In this document: piece by piece, positions 35,346-46,000 of the stretch
How positions within the stretch are numbered: the first letter of the stretch is position 1
Layout: every line of letters begins with the position of its first letter
DNA from: Emticicia sp. BO119
GTDB lineage: Bacteria; Bacteroidota; Bacteroidia; Cytophagales; Spirosomataceae
Assembly (NCBI RefSeq): GCF_013912375.1
Contig: NZ_JACETV010000006.1
Span: 310,001 to 374,000, forward strand
Direction of reading: 5' to 3'
Length of the DNA stretch: 64,000 bases
Program-made: the position numbers and the translations under genes
The notes under the pieces: model-generated
What the model saw: the letters and a program-made list of their open reading frames with translations, nothing else
What the model was told of the DNA's origin: nothing
Database searches by the model: none

Positions 35346-36410
35346 CTAATTATCAACCTCCTTTCTCACCTCAAATATTCTTCTCAACCAATTTACTTTC
35401 TCAGCTTTTTCTTCTTCCTCGTCTTCTTTGTTAGGCTTATATTTTTTCAGTGGCAGTAAGTCAGGTTGGCCCGCATCTACCCAACAAGTAAACCAGAAAT
35501 CTCCAATCATTTTTACTGATGCCCGCATTTGTCGTTCTACCTGATTTTTAAGCATCTGATGATACTTAGTGGTAAATTCTCTGGAATATACACGCGTGGT
35601 AATACCATTTATCTCTTCAAAACTAAATTTTTTATCTTCAGAAAACTGAATGCTTAAATCCTTTTCAAATAAGAGCACTGAATCTAAAGCAGCATTGGCA
35701 TTTATTACAGTTTGCCAGGCTCTTTTCTGGGGGAATTCTTCGTAAGTAGCTTGCCCGACAAAGAAATCGTAATTTTCCGCAAAAGTTTCAGGTAAACGAC
35801 TTTCCCAGAATCCATGTATTCCTACCTGATTACTTAGCTGTCCATTATAATTTCTGGTAGTATGCAATGGTACATGAGCATCAGCAATATAATGCCCTAT
35901 ATCAGTTGAAAGGCTCAATATTCTTTTAACATCCTTTTTTCGGAATGCTTCTGTTAGCTGATATTTCATAGAATTAATATGCCAGGGTACAATGCCATGT
36001 GCGTAGAGTGAATCCTCTCCTATTTTATCTACGGCATCTTTCCATGTAAATTTAGCTAATTGCCGTTTGGCAGAATCAGCATAATTGTCTAAATCAATGA
36101 AATGTCTCGGGGCTTCTTCTTTTATCGCATAACGTCTCTGGTCAGCATTAATAGCATTTTCTGTAATATAGTCGATATTTTTCTTATAAAAGCCAAACAT
36201 TTCAGGAGGCAGAGTAAATACTGCTAAACGATTAATCTTTTTGTGCGCAAAAAATCCCCATAGAGGACGTTGCCAAGGCATACATTCCTTTGATGAATTT
36301 TCAATATATGCAAAAGCACAAATAATAGGCGAGCTTACAATTATCAATAGAAATCTCGGCCAGTTAAAAATCTTTGTTAGTCTTGCAAAAAGTGGTATTA
36401 TTTGCTTCAT
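35346..36410 (-). CDS. Zinc-dependent phospholipase C / S1-P1 nuclease-like protein
   Basis: A 354-residue protein with an N-terminal hydrophobic segment (about 15-32) that may be a signal anchor. 'WGFFAHKKINRLAVFTLP' near residue 47, 'HFIDLDNY', 'TDIGHYIADAHVPLHTTRNYNG' and 'GIHGFWESRLPE' supply His and Asp residues in the order expected for the trinuclear zinc site of the phospholipase C/P1 nuclease family. The first Trp is the mature N-terminal ligand in classical members; here it is preceded by about 46 residues, consistent with a processed leader. Substrate (phospholipid or nucleic acid) is not decidable. It is divergent from the next gene. Confidence 0.83.
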   Translation of the reverse strand: MKQIIPLFARLTKIFNWPRFLLIIVSSPIICAFAYIENSSKECMPWQRPLWGFFAHKKINRLAVFTLPPEMFGFYKKNIDYITENAINADQRRYAIKEEAPRHFIDLDNYADSAKRQLAKFTWKDAVDKIGEDSLYAHGIVPWHINSMKYQLTEAFRKKDVKRILSLSTDIGHYIADAHVPLHTTRNYNGQLSNQVGIHGFWESRLPETFAENYDFFVGQATYEEFPQKRAWQTVINANAALDSVLLFEKDLSIQFSEDKKFSFEEINGITTRVYSREFTTKYHQMLKNQVERQMRASVKMIGDFWFTCWVDAGQPDLLPLKKYKPNKEDEEEEKAEKVNWLRRIFEVRKEVDN

Positions 36411-36458
36411 TCGTAATAGTTTTAATTATTCCCCTAATATTATACCTAATTCATTAAA

Positions 36459-37442
36459 ATGAAAAAAAATCTGTTGCTCTTTTGTTTATGCACTACTCAA
36501 ATCTTTGCCCAGAATACCCTGAAATTTGCTTCCATTGGTCAGTTCAAAACCCAGGGGGGTAAAACTATTCAAAATTGCAAATTGGGTTACCGCACTTTCG
36601 GACAATTGAATGCCGAGAAAAGCAATGCCATTTTGTTCCCGACATGGTTTGGAGGTAAAAGTGAAAACCTGGTTGGTAATGCCGGAACGATGGTTGATAC
36701 TACCCGATTTTATCTGATTTTAGTTGATGCTTTAGGCAATGGAATTTCTTCTTCGCCCTCCAACATACCTGGTTTTCCTGATATTACTATCAGAGACATG
36801 GTAAATTCAGAATATGCTTTGATAACCAAAAAATTTCAGATTAATCATTTATATGCAGTAATGGGCATTTCAATGGGTGGCATGCAAACTTTTGAATGGC
36901 TGACAGCTTATCCTGATTTTATGGAAAAAGCTATTCCGATTGTTGGGTCTGCTAAGCAGTCTTATTACGATATACTACTATGGAAAACAGAGTGGAATAT
37001 TATTGAACAGGCTGGCAAAAATCCGATAGCACGCAAAAATGCGATGAGACAGGTAGCAACTGTACATAATCTGAATCTGGCAACACCAGATTTTTATGTA
37101 AGAACAGAAAAGGCTGAAAATGCCTATACTGAAATGCAGAAAGCAGGAGAGGACAGAGTAAGAGAGCATAATCCAGAAAACTGGATTTGTCAGATAAAAG
37201 CTATGCTCTCACAGGACATCTATCAGACTTCTGGTAAATCTTTGACGGAGATGACAAGCCATATCAAAGCAAAAGTATTGGTAATAGTTGCTACAAAAGA
37301 TGCAATGGTAAATCCCCATTCAGCTATGGAGTTTGCTAAGGCTTTAAACACAAATTATTTAGAGCTTACAGGAGACTGCGGACACCTTGCCCCAGGTTGC
37401 GAGGGTGATAAAGTAAGAAAAGCTATAGCAGAGTTTCTATAA
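36459..37442 (+). CDS. Exported alpha/beta hydrolase, homoserine O-acetyltransferase-like
   Basis: A 327-residue protein with a signal peptide (cleaved near IFA-QNT). 'LGYRTFGQLNAEKSNAILFPTWFGG' and the nucleophile elbow 'GISMGGMQTFEW' with Ser138 resemble the MetX/homoserine acetyltransferase branch of the alpha/beta hydrolases. An Asp in 'VVATKDAMVNP' and a His in 'TGDCGHLAPGCE' would complete the triad. Because true MetX is cytoplasmic, this exported form is probably an esterase or acyl hydrolase. Starts 48 bp after the start of the divergent phospholipase gene; the shared gap is the likely promoter region. Confidence 0.83.
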   Translation: MKKNLLLFCLCTTQIFAQNTLKFASIGQFKTQGGKTIQNCKLGYRTFGQLNAEKSNAILFPTWFGGKSENLVGNAGTMVDTTRFYLILVDALGNGISSSPSNIPGFPDITIRDMVNSEYALITKKFQINHLYAVMGISMGGMQTFEWLTAYPDFMEKAIPIVGSAKQSYYDILLWKTEWNIIEQAGKNPIARKNAMRQVATVHNLNLATPDFYVRTEKAENAYTEMQKAGEDRVREHNPENWICQIKAMLSQDIYQTSGKSLTEMTSHIKAKVLVIVATKDAMVNPHSAMEFAKALNTNYLELTGDCGHLAPGCEGDKVRKAIAEFL

Positions 37443-37749
37443 AATCACAAAATTTTATTTTTTAATATTAATGAATCGTAAAAAGTCCATTTCTCACCCT
37501 TAAAATCACAAAAAAAATACTTTTTTCTTTTAAAATCTCGAATTTGAAACATACAAATTCGAGATTTATCATTTTTCAAGAAAAAATACTTAAAAATCAA
37601 ACTTATTCTTTGTTTTTTACAATTTCTGCGTAGTCCAATTGATTTGGCAATAAATATCAAATACGGAATAATATTCTGTCAAAATAGAAAAATATAAAAT
37701 CAATAAAATATTTTCTTGAAAAAGTGCAATGATTTAAAATAATTTCCGT
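37443..37749. other. AT-rich gene-free stretch with a perfect hairpin
   Basis: No convincing gene; a short minus-strand frame here is low-complexity Lys/Phe. The stretch holds two copies of 'aaaatcacaaaa' (37441 and 37502 regions) and a perfect 14-bp inverted repeat at 37533-37567. The promoter of the Dabb gene follows at 37750. Confidence 0.6.
37533..37567. repeat. Perfect 14-bp inverted repeat, 7-nt loop
   Basis: aaatctcgaatttg (37533-37546), loop aaacata, and the exact complement (37554-37567). Flanking T/A runs exist on both sides but are interrupted, so it may be a weak terminator of the upstream gene or a protein-binding site. Confidence 0.6.
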
Positions 37750-37757
37750 TATATTTG
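37750..37757 (+). promoter_or_regulatory. -7 box for the Dabb-domain gene
   Basis: TATATTTG followed by CA, 34 bp upstream of the ATG at 37792. A -33 TTTG is not evident. Confidence 0.5.
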
Positions 37758-37791
37758 CAGTGTAGTACAAAATATTATTCGGAAAATCAAA

Positions 37792-38202
37792 ATGAGTCAT
37801 ACACAGAAAAAATCGTTATTAAGATATGTAATGCCAGCAATTGCTTTAGGAGTATTTGCCTTTTTAATGGTAGCATATGGTTCTGCTTATACACCACCTA
37901 AAGCACAAAAGCAAAGCATTATTTGCTATAAATTCAAGGAAGGAACTTCGGCAGAAGCAATGAAAAAACATTTGGAACAATTTCAGGACTTGAAACGCGA
38001 GCTGCCTGAAATCGTCAACTATTCAGCAGGAAATACAATTTCGAATGGTTCAAACGCTGAATATGACGTAATGCACTACCTCACTTTCAGAACTGATAGT
38101 GAATTAGTGAAATTCCGTCAAAGCACCCAATATCAGGCATTTGAGAAATCAAATGAAGCAAATTGGGAAAAAGTATTAGTTATTAATTCAGAAATAAAAT
38201 AA
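37792..38202 (+). CDS. Membrane-anchored Dabb (stress-responsive A/B barrel) domain protein
   Basis: A 136-residue protein: one N-terminal membrane helix (residues 13-31) followed by a ferredoxin-like Dabb domain with 'KQSIICYKFKEGTSAEAMKKHLEQFQDL', 'GNTISNGSNAEYDVMHYLTFRTDSELVKFRQS' and 'FEKSNEANWEKVLVI' spread over residues 39-132. Dabb proteins form dimeric barrels; a few are enzymes, most are of unknown function. An own promoter and a strong terminator (38233-38258) make it monocistronic. Confidence 0.75.
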   Translation: MSHTQKKSLLRYVMPAIALGVFAFLMVAYGSAYTPPKAQKQSIICYKFKEGTSAEAMKKHLEQFQDLKRELPEIVNYSAGNTISNGSNAEYDVMHYLTFRTDSELVKFRQSTQYQAFEKSNEANWEKVLVINSEIK

Positions 38203-38232
38203 TTTTATTTCTGTTTATCAAAGAATATTCAG

Positions 38233-38258
38233 AAAAAGCACGCAAACGCGTGCTTTTT
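38233..38258 (+). terminator. Rho-independent terminator
   Basis: aaaagcacgc (38234-38243), loop aaac, gcgtgctttt (38248-38257), then t. Strong GC-containing stem with T run. Confidence 0.9.
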
Positions 38259-38331
38259 TCTTATGCATACATAAAGAGCACTTTTACAGGCATAAAATCA
38301 GACACTTATTGTTATATTTTTATTGTTCTGT

Positions 38332-38362
38332 TTTGTATTTAATAATAAAATTACTATTTTTG
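38332..38362 (+). promoter_or_regulatory. rpsT promoter
   Basis: TTTG (38332-38335), 19-nt spacer, TATTTTTG (38355-38362): a full match to the Bacteroidota consensus, 51 bp upstream of rpsT. Confidence 0.8.
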
Positions 38363-38413
38363 CACCCTCAATTGGAGTTCTAAAGAAAGCACAGACAAAT
38401 TTTTTTAAATAAA

Positions 38414-38668
38414 ATGGCAAATCATAAGTCGGCATTAAAACGCATCAGAGCGAACGAGGCAAAGCGTTTGAGAAATCGTTACCAACACAAAACAACTCGT
38501 ACTATTGTTAGAAAACTACGTGGTCTTACAGATAAAGTAGCAGCAACGGAGTTGTTTAAATCAGCCGCTTCTATGTTGGATAAATTAGCGCGTAAAAACG
38601 TTATCCACAAAAACAAAGCAGCAAACTTGAAATCTGGTTTAGCGAAACACATCGCCGCTTTAGCATAA
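38414..38668 (+). CDS. rpsT: 30S ribosomal protein S20
   Basis: An 84-residue, Lys/Arg/Ala-rich protein beginning [18 protein letters not shown], the diagnostic S20 start, and continuing with three long basic helices ending '[16 protein letters not shown]'. It binds 16S rRNA in early small-subunit assembly. A consensus promoter lies upstream; a weak hairpin with T run (about 38700-38722) follows. Monocistronic. Confidence 0.97.
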   Translation: MANHKSALKRIRANEAKRLRNRYQHKTTRTIVRKLRGLTDKVAATELFKSAASMLDKLARKNVIHKNKAANLKSGLAKHIAALA

Positions 38669-38766
38669 TCGGTGTGTGATACAATATTTTGCTCATGGAA
38701 ACGCCTCCGTGGGCATTTTTTGTTTAGTATTGTATAAAAATATATTGTTACAACCTTACTAAACTT

Positions 38767-39447
38767 ATGAACAATATTCTTTCCTGGGCTGAAGAAGACC
38801 GTCCGAGAGAAAAATTAATGCTTAAAGGCAAAGCCGCCCTTTCTGATGCAGAATTAATTGCTATTCTGATTGGTTCAGGCACAAGAGAATTATCGGCTGT
38901 TGATTTATCAAAACTTATTTTACGTAGTGTCGGCAATAATCTCAACGAATTAGCCAAACTAACTATCAACGACCTGATGAAATTTAAAGGTGTTGGCGAT
39001 GCCAAAGCTATTTCAATAGCAGCAGCCCTTGAATTAGGCAGAAGAAGGAAAGAGAGTGAAGTAGTAAGAAAAGCAAAGATAACTTCGTCAGGAGATGCTT
39101 ATCAGGCCATGATACCATATTTGCTTGATTTATCTCATGAGCAATTCTGGGTTTTGTTGCTCAATCGTGCCAGTGAAATAATCAGGCCTTTTCAGATAAG
39201 CATCGGCGGAGTAGCGGGCACTGTAGCCGACCCTAAGATAATTTTCAAGAGTGCGATTGAATATCTGGCCTCAGCTATTATTTTAGTTCATAACCATCCT
39301 TCGGGTAATCTTACACCAAGCCAGGCAGATTTAGATCTGACTAAGCGTGTAAAAGAAGCTGGACGTTTATTAGATATTCCGATATTGGATCACCTGATTT
39401 TCGGTGATAATGGTTATTTCAGTTTTGCCGACAAAGGTATTCTTTAG
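38767..39447 (+). CDS. radC: RadC family JAB-domain protein
   Basis: A 226-residue RadC protein. The N-terminal UPF0758 part has 'SWAEEDRPREKLMLKGKAALSDAELIAILIGSGT' across residues 6-39 and a helix-hairpin-helix 'MKFKGVGDAKAISIAAALELGRR'. The C-terminal JAB/MPN domain (about 105-226) has the metal motif 'VHNHPSGNLTPSQAD' with the two His, Ser and Asp. Despite its name, a DNA repair role has not been confirmed in this family. Length is full. It sits between rpsT and an ABC-F gene with gaps of about 100 and 70 bp. Confidence 0.94.
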   Translation: MNNILSWAEEDRPREKLMLKGKAALSDAELIAILIGSGTRELSAVDLSKLILRSVGNNLNELAKLTINDLMKFKGVGDAKAISIAAALELGRRRKESEVVRKAKITSSGDAYQAMIPYLLDLSHEQFWVLLLNRASEIIRPFQISIGGVAGTVADPKIIFKSAIEYLASAIILVHNHPSGNLTPSQADLDLTKRVKEAGRLLDIPILDHLIFGDNGYFSFADKGIL

Positions 39448-39519
39448 AATTTCCAACAGACATCTGTTCTTTAAGTTTAAATCCAATCATAATCGACATT
39501 ATAAATTCTTTTGATATAA

Positions 39520-41139
<1,620 letters not shown>

Positions 41140-41161
41140 TTACAGATAATCAATATATTTT

Positions 41162-41208
41162 AATCATATCCTACTCTTAGTTATACTTACATAGTTTAGG
41201 ATATGATT
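41162..41208. terminator. Hairpin between the ABC-F gene and rhodanese gene
   Basis: aatcatatccta (41162-41173) and its exact complement (41197-41208) with a 23-nt loop. No T run follows directly, so termination is possible rather than certain. Confidence 0.5.
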
Positions 41209-41239
41209 CTTCAAATAAAAGCTGAATACTACCTATCAA

Positions 41240-41524
41240 TTGCCCGACTTCAAAGAAATATTACAACAAGACCTTGAGGCTACTCTCAATAAACCCAAAA
41301 CTTTATTAGTAGATGTTCGGGAAGTATGGGAATTTGCTGATTTTAATATTGGGGGAATCAATATTCCACCACACGAAATTACTGAAAGATTAGATGAATT
41401 GAGAGACTATGATACCATTATAGTGGCTTGCTCGAATGGTACCAGAAGTAGCATTGTAGCACGTCTTCTTACAAAGAAGCTATCTGATAAGGAGATATTA
41501 CACTTAGAAGAAGGAATTTTCTGA
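41240..41524 (+). CDS. Single-domain rhodanese-like protein
   Basis: A 94-residue rhodanese fold: 'LLVDVREVWEFADFNIGGINIPPHEI' early (residues 22-47) and the active-site loop 'ACSNGTRSS' with Cys64 as the sulfur or phosphate-accepting cysteine. Such single domains transfer sulfane sulfur in the cytoplasm. The frame contains no ATG at all, so translation must begin at a non-ATG codon; TTG at 41240 is the best candidate and gives the normal domain start. It is preceded by a hairpin and followed by a gap containing a small membrane protein on the other strand. Confidence 0.82.
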   Translation: MPDFKEILQQDLEATLNKPKTLLVDVREVWEFADFNIGGINIPPHEITERLDELRDYDTIIVACSNGTRSSIVARLLTKKLSDKEILHLEEGIF

Positions 41525-41581
41525 TAAATATCAATAAGTAATCTGACGACTACCTATTGATATTTATGTATTGGCTTCGAA

Positions 41582-41695
41582 TCATTTGTAGTTTCTTTCT
41601 TTCTTAATTAACCATTTACCAACGGCATAAGAAGTAACCATTAAAACAACAAAAAATGCAATAGCAAGCCAAGTTGGATATTGATAACCGAACAT
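41582..41695 (-). CDS. 37-residue single-helix membrane protein
   Basis: Starts ATG at 41695, ends TGA at 41582. The peptide begins MFGYQYPTWLAIAFFVVL, continues with more hydrophobic residues (through about residue 26), and ends in a basic tail WLIKKERNYK: a classic one-helix small membrane protein with the tail inside by the positive-inside rule. A TATTTTTG box (minus strand, 41723-41730 region) lies about 30 bp upstream, in good position for a dedicated promoter. It lies just downstream of the NRAMP-like transporter gene on the same strand. Too short for usual annotation; no family recognised. Confidence 0.6.
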   Translation of the reverse strand: MFGYQYPTWLAIAFFVVLMVTSYAVGKWLIKKERNYK

Positions 41696-41795
41696 ATTCG
41701 TTTTGAGTTTTAAGTTTCAACCCTGCAAAAATACAACAAAAACCTATAAGTAAAGGTGTTTGTCATTAAAAAAACTGAAAAATTTAATGTCTTCT

Positions 41796-42971
41796 TTAAT
41801 TAACTTCTACAAAAGCCTTAATAGCTAAAACAAGCATAGCAATAACAACTAACCAGCCGATTATTTGAAGAAAGACAGAATGTTTATAAGTACCAATGAG
41901 TCTTTTTTGCCTGCTTGCCAACAAAACAATAGCTAAACCAATAGGTAAGACAAAACCATTAAGTGTACCAACCCAAACTAAAATTTCTACAGGCTTACCA
42001 ACCAATGCGAAAACAATTGTTGAAAAAATAATAAAACCAATAATAATTTGCTGGTGAAACTTTTCGAAGACTGGATGAAAAGTACGAAAAAAAGAAACAG
42101 ATGTGTAGGCAGCTCCAACCACCGAAGATATAGCTGCACACCAGATAACAACACCAAAAATCTTGTAGCCTACATTTCCTGCCGCTTGCTGAAATACTGA
42201 AGCTGCGGGATTGTCTTTATTCATAACAAAGCCCGTCACAACAACTCCTAAAGACGCTAAAAAGAGCAAATAACGAACTATGGCCGTTACTAAAATACCT
42301 GTAGTTGCGCTCTTGTTTATCTGAGATAGGCTCTCTTGTCCGCTTATTCCAGCGTCAATTAAGCGATGTACACCAGCAAAGGTAATGTACCCCCCTACTG
42401 TTCCACCAACTAATGTAATAGTAGCCAAGGCATCAAATTTCTGTGGGATAATAGTATAATACATAGCATCAAAAACAGGTGGTTGGGCAACAAACACAAC
42501 ATACAAAATCAGGAGTATCATCACAAAGCCTAAAAATCTTGTAAAATTATCTATTATTTTGCCCGCCTCTTTTGAGAGAAATATGCCGATAGCAATGATA
42601 GCACTTATTACTGCTCCTATTTTTACATTTATCCCGAAAAGTACTTCAAATCCTAAGCCTGCGCCAGCTACATTGCCTATATTAAAAGCCAGTCCTCCGA
42701 TTACAATTAAAAAAGCTAATATGTAGCCAAGTCCTGGAAGCAAATCATTAGCTAAATCCTGTGCTCTTTTGTTGCTTACTGCAACTACCCGCCAGATATT
42801 TAGTTGTGAAGCGATATCCAGAAAAATCGACAATAAAATAACAAAGCCAAAACTTGCAAGTAATTGCTCCGTAAAGACAGTAGTTTGCGTTAGAAAACCA
42901 GGTCCGATGGCAGAAGTTGCCATCAGAAAAGCGGCCCCTGTTATGACTCCTTTGTATTGCGCTTTTTTCAT
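41796..42971 (-). CDS. NRAMP-fold transporter with non-canonical metal site (YcsG-like)
   Basis: A 391-residue membrane protein with 10-11 helices of the NRAMP/LeuT fold. In helix 1 true metal transporters have Asp-Pro-Gly-Asn; here it is 'AIGPGFLTQT', so the metal-binding Asp and Asn are absent. The helix 6 region reads 'ITFAGVHRLIDAG' in place of the usual Met-Pro-His. This variant is typical of YcsG-like relatives, which accompany 5-oxoproline/lactam genes in some bacteria, so the substrate may not be a divalent metal. No such catabolic genes are adjacent here. A 37-residue membrane protein gene follows on the same strand. Confidence 0.85.
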   Translation of the reverse strand: MKKAQYKGVITGAAFLMATSAIGPGFLTQTTVFTEQLLASFGFVILLSIFLDIASQLNIWRVVAVSNKRAQDLANDLLPGLGYILAFLIVIGGLAFNIGNVAGAGLGFEVLFGINVKIGAVISAIIAIGIFLSKEAGKIIDNFTRFLGFVMILLILYVVFVAQPPVFDAMYYTIIPQKFDALATITLVGGTVGGYITFAGVHRLIDAGISGQESLSQINKSATTGILVTAIVRYLLFLASLGVVVTGFVMNKDNPAASVFQQAAGNVGYKIFGVVIWCAAISSVVGAAYTSVSFFRTFHPVFEKFHQQIIIGFIIFSTIVFALVGKPVEILVWVGTLNGFVLPIGLAIVLLASRQKRLIGTYKHSVFLQIIGWLVVIAMLVLAIKAFVEVN

Positions 42972-43053
42972 TATCAGATGGTTTAGATTTTATTATCAAA
43001 TAAAGTATAAACCTATAAGATAAAATATCTATTCATTAAAAATCAACTCTCCT

Positions 43054-46000
43054 CTAATCTATACATCCTGTTCCGGCCTTTGCAGTAAATATAGTATTAG
43101 TTTCTGTTTTAAAGCCTGGTTGTAATAAAACTGCGTTTTTCGCATCAAAATAAATATTTGCTCCTGCTTGAATAATACCAATTCCGGTTATCTGATTTTT
43201 AACTGATAAAACTTGTTGTCCATTGATCATTGAATCATAAACAACATCAGCTAAACAGGTAAACTTGGATGCGTCAAAACAAGCACTTGTATTATTTTTA
43301 TAAAGTGCTTGCACCTGACCTGCCGATAAAGCGTTTCTATAGATTTGCAGATCATCAAGTTTACCTTTAAATCCATCCCCTAACGCATTTTCTGAACCAC
43401 TTCCAAATCTTCGTCCAATATATCCTTTTAAATTACCTAAATAGGCATTACCAGTAACAGCATTCTTGGTATTTAAAAGGACTCCATTCTGATATAATTT
43501 TATTACATTATTTTGTCTGGTTAGCACTACGTGATACCAAGTATTTAGGTTAACGATAAAGGCATCACTAAAGAAACCGTTATAACTATTACCATAAGTA
43601 ATTTTAGTCACCTCTTCTCCAAAATTAGTCATGCTTGAAAGCCATTCAGCCTCTGTAATTGATTGAGCAGGCTCTTGCGTATTATACGGGGGCATTAATG
43701 CAAAAAGGTTGCGTCCATACATAAAGGATTCGTGCGTTGGGATACTAAACCATAGTGAAACAGTATAGGCCGTCATATTTGACAATTCATCTAAAGGAAT
43801 TTCACCATAATTAGTACCATTTCCATCAAATATCAAGGCTCCATTTGAGTTATTAAAACGGTCGGTAGTATAGGCACTACTTAAAAGAGTTCCATTATTG
43901 TTTCCTTTACCATCAGTCATATTTCCATTAAATGAATAGCAGGAAATTAAAAAAGGTAAATTTAATACATTGATAGATACGCTACCATTTGTTGTACCAT
44001 TGCCACAGGCATTTGAAAGAGATGTAATGTTATAAGTAGTGTTAGTGATTGGCGAAATAGTAACTGACAATGGATTAGTACTTGTTGTCTGATTTGTTCC
44101 ATTATTAATTTTATAGGTCCACGGTGCTGAGCCTGTAAAATTAACAGTAAGATTTGTTGATTCGCCTTCATTGATAGTTGTATTACCTGTTAGTGAAGCC
44201 GTACTTACACTATTTACAGAAAGCGTCTGAGAAAAATTACTTACTACAGGGGTATTATCAGTTGAAACTAACCTGATCTTATAGCCCGCACCAACCCCCT
44301 GATTCGCCGGAATCTGGGCAACTATAGGGCTACCAGTTCCTGAACCAATAACAATTGGTGTAGCAAAATTTCCGTTAGCATCAGATAATTCTGCTTTTAT
44401 TAATGCTGCCGTTTTTTGAGCCGAATATTGTATAGTGACATTCTGTCCCTTACACATAGTGCTGGTAGATACTGAAACTAAATTCACAAAAGGTAAAGCA
44501 ACAATATCATCACAACTTGTCTGCCTGAATAAGGCTGTTACCTGAGTATCATTTAAAGCCCTTTTATAAATCTGAACGTCATCAATTTTCCCTCTAAAAT
44601 ACCCACCATCGCCTCCGGATACTTCACGAAATTTCTTTCCAAGAAATGCCATCAGGTTATCCATGGTTGCATCAAAATTTGTCCCTGTTTGTGTAACACT
44701 ACTCAAAAGAACGCCATTGCTATATAAACGTAATGCACTGCCTTGCCTTGTAACCACGATATTATACCAGGTATTAGGTGTAAAAGTTTGAGAAAACCAG
44801 GTTTGACAACTAAAATTTCCACATGGTATTCTATAAAAAGCCTGTGTCTGCTCAATATTTACATCCCAGTTTGTAAATATTAATGAATGCATAGTTCCAT
44901 CAATACCATTTGGAATAACAGTAAATAGATTTTCTCCGTTTGGGTGAGCATAACCAGTAGTACTAACCCATAATGAAACACTATAAGCACTCATGTTGCC
45001 CATTCTATTGATTGGTAGCTGAATATAATCATCAAAGCCATCAAACAAATATGCGCTATTTGCAGTATTAAATCTGTCAGTGGTTAAACTAACACCCCCA
45101 TATGTGACGCCATTATTAATGCCTTTGCTATCATTTGCATTTCCATTAAATGGATAACAGGAAACTAAATAAGCATCATGTGTTACAGTTATAATGGCAT
45201 TGCCACTGACGGTACCGTTTCCGCAGGCATTTGAAACAGAAGTAACTGCATAAGTTGCGTTTGTAGTCGGAGAAACACTCGCTATAGTTGGATTAACCGT
45301 TGCGGTCTGATTTGTTCCATTATTAATCTTATATGTCCAAGGACCTATCCCGGTAAAGGTAATAGTTAAATCGGCAGAAAAATCTTCGATGATAGATTTT
45401 GTACCTGAAATAGCAGCCGTTGGTTTCTTTTTTAGGAGGATATTATCTGAAACCGAACTTATAGCCACAGGAGAAGTACTAACAATTCTGACTTTATATC
45501 TTGTACCTCCTGTAATACTTGCTGGAATTAATGCGCTGATAGGACTACTCGTTCCTGTACCTAAAACAAGTGGGTTTGTAAAACTTCCTGTACTATCTGA
45601 TAATTCTAATCTTAAGGTTGCAGATGGTGAGAAATTAAGCGTAAAAGGAACAGAAATAGTTTGACCTTCACAAAAATTTGTATTGGTACTACCTAAAATA
45701 ATAGTAGAATTCACCGCAATTACAGCACTACCTATTGTAGTTCCTGCACCACAATGATTAGTTAAGGAAGTGATTGTGTAGGTAGTTGTTACTGTTGGAG
45801 AAACCGAAACTGTTAAAGGATTAGTACTTGTGGTCTGGTTTGAACCATTATTGATGGCGTATGTCCAGGGAGATGAACCTGTGAAAGTAATAGTCAGGCT
45901 TGTGCTTCCGCCATATGGAATATTCCCTCCACCAGATAGAGTAGCTGTTGGAAGCTCACCACTTATATTAAGGGAAGCAGTTGTAAGGCTCGTTACCGGG

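Noticed and set aside
37445-37660. 71-codon minus-strand frame
   Set aside because: Low-complexity Lys/Phe-rich translation of AT-rich spacer DNA containing a hairpin.
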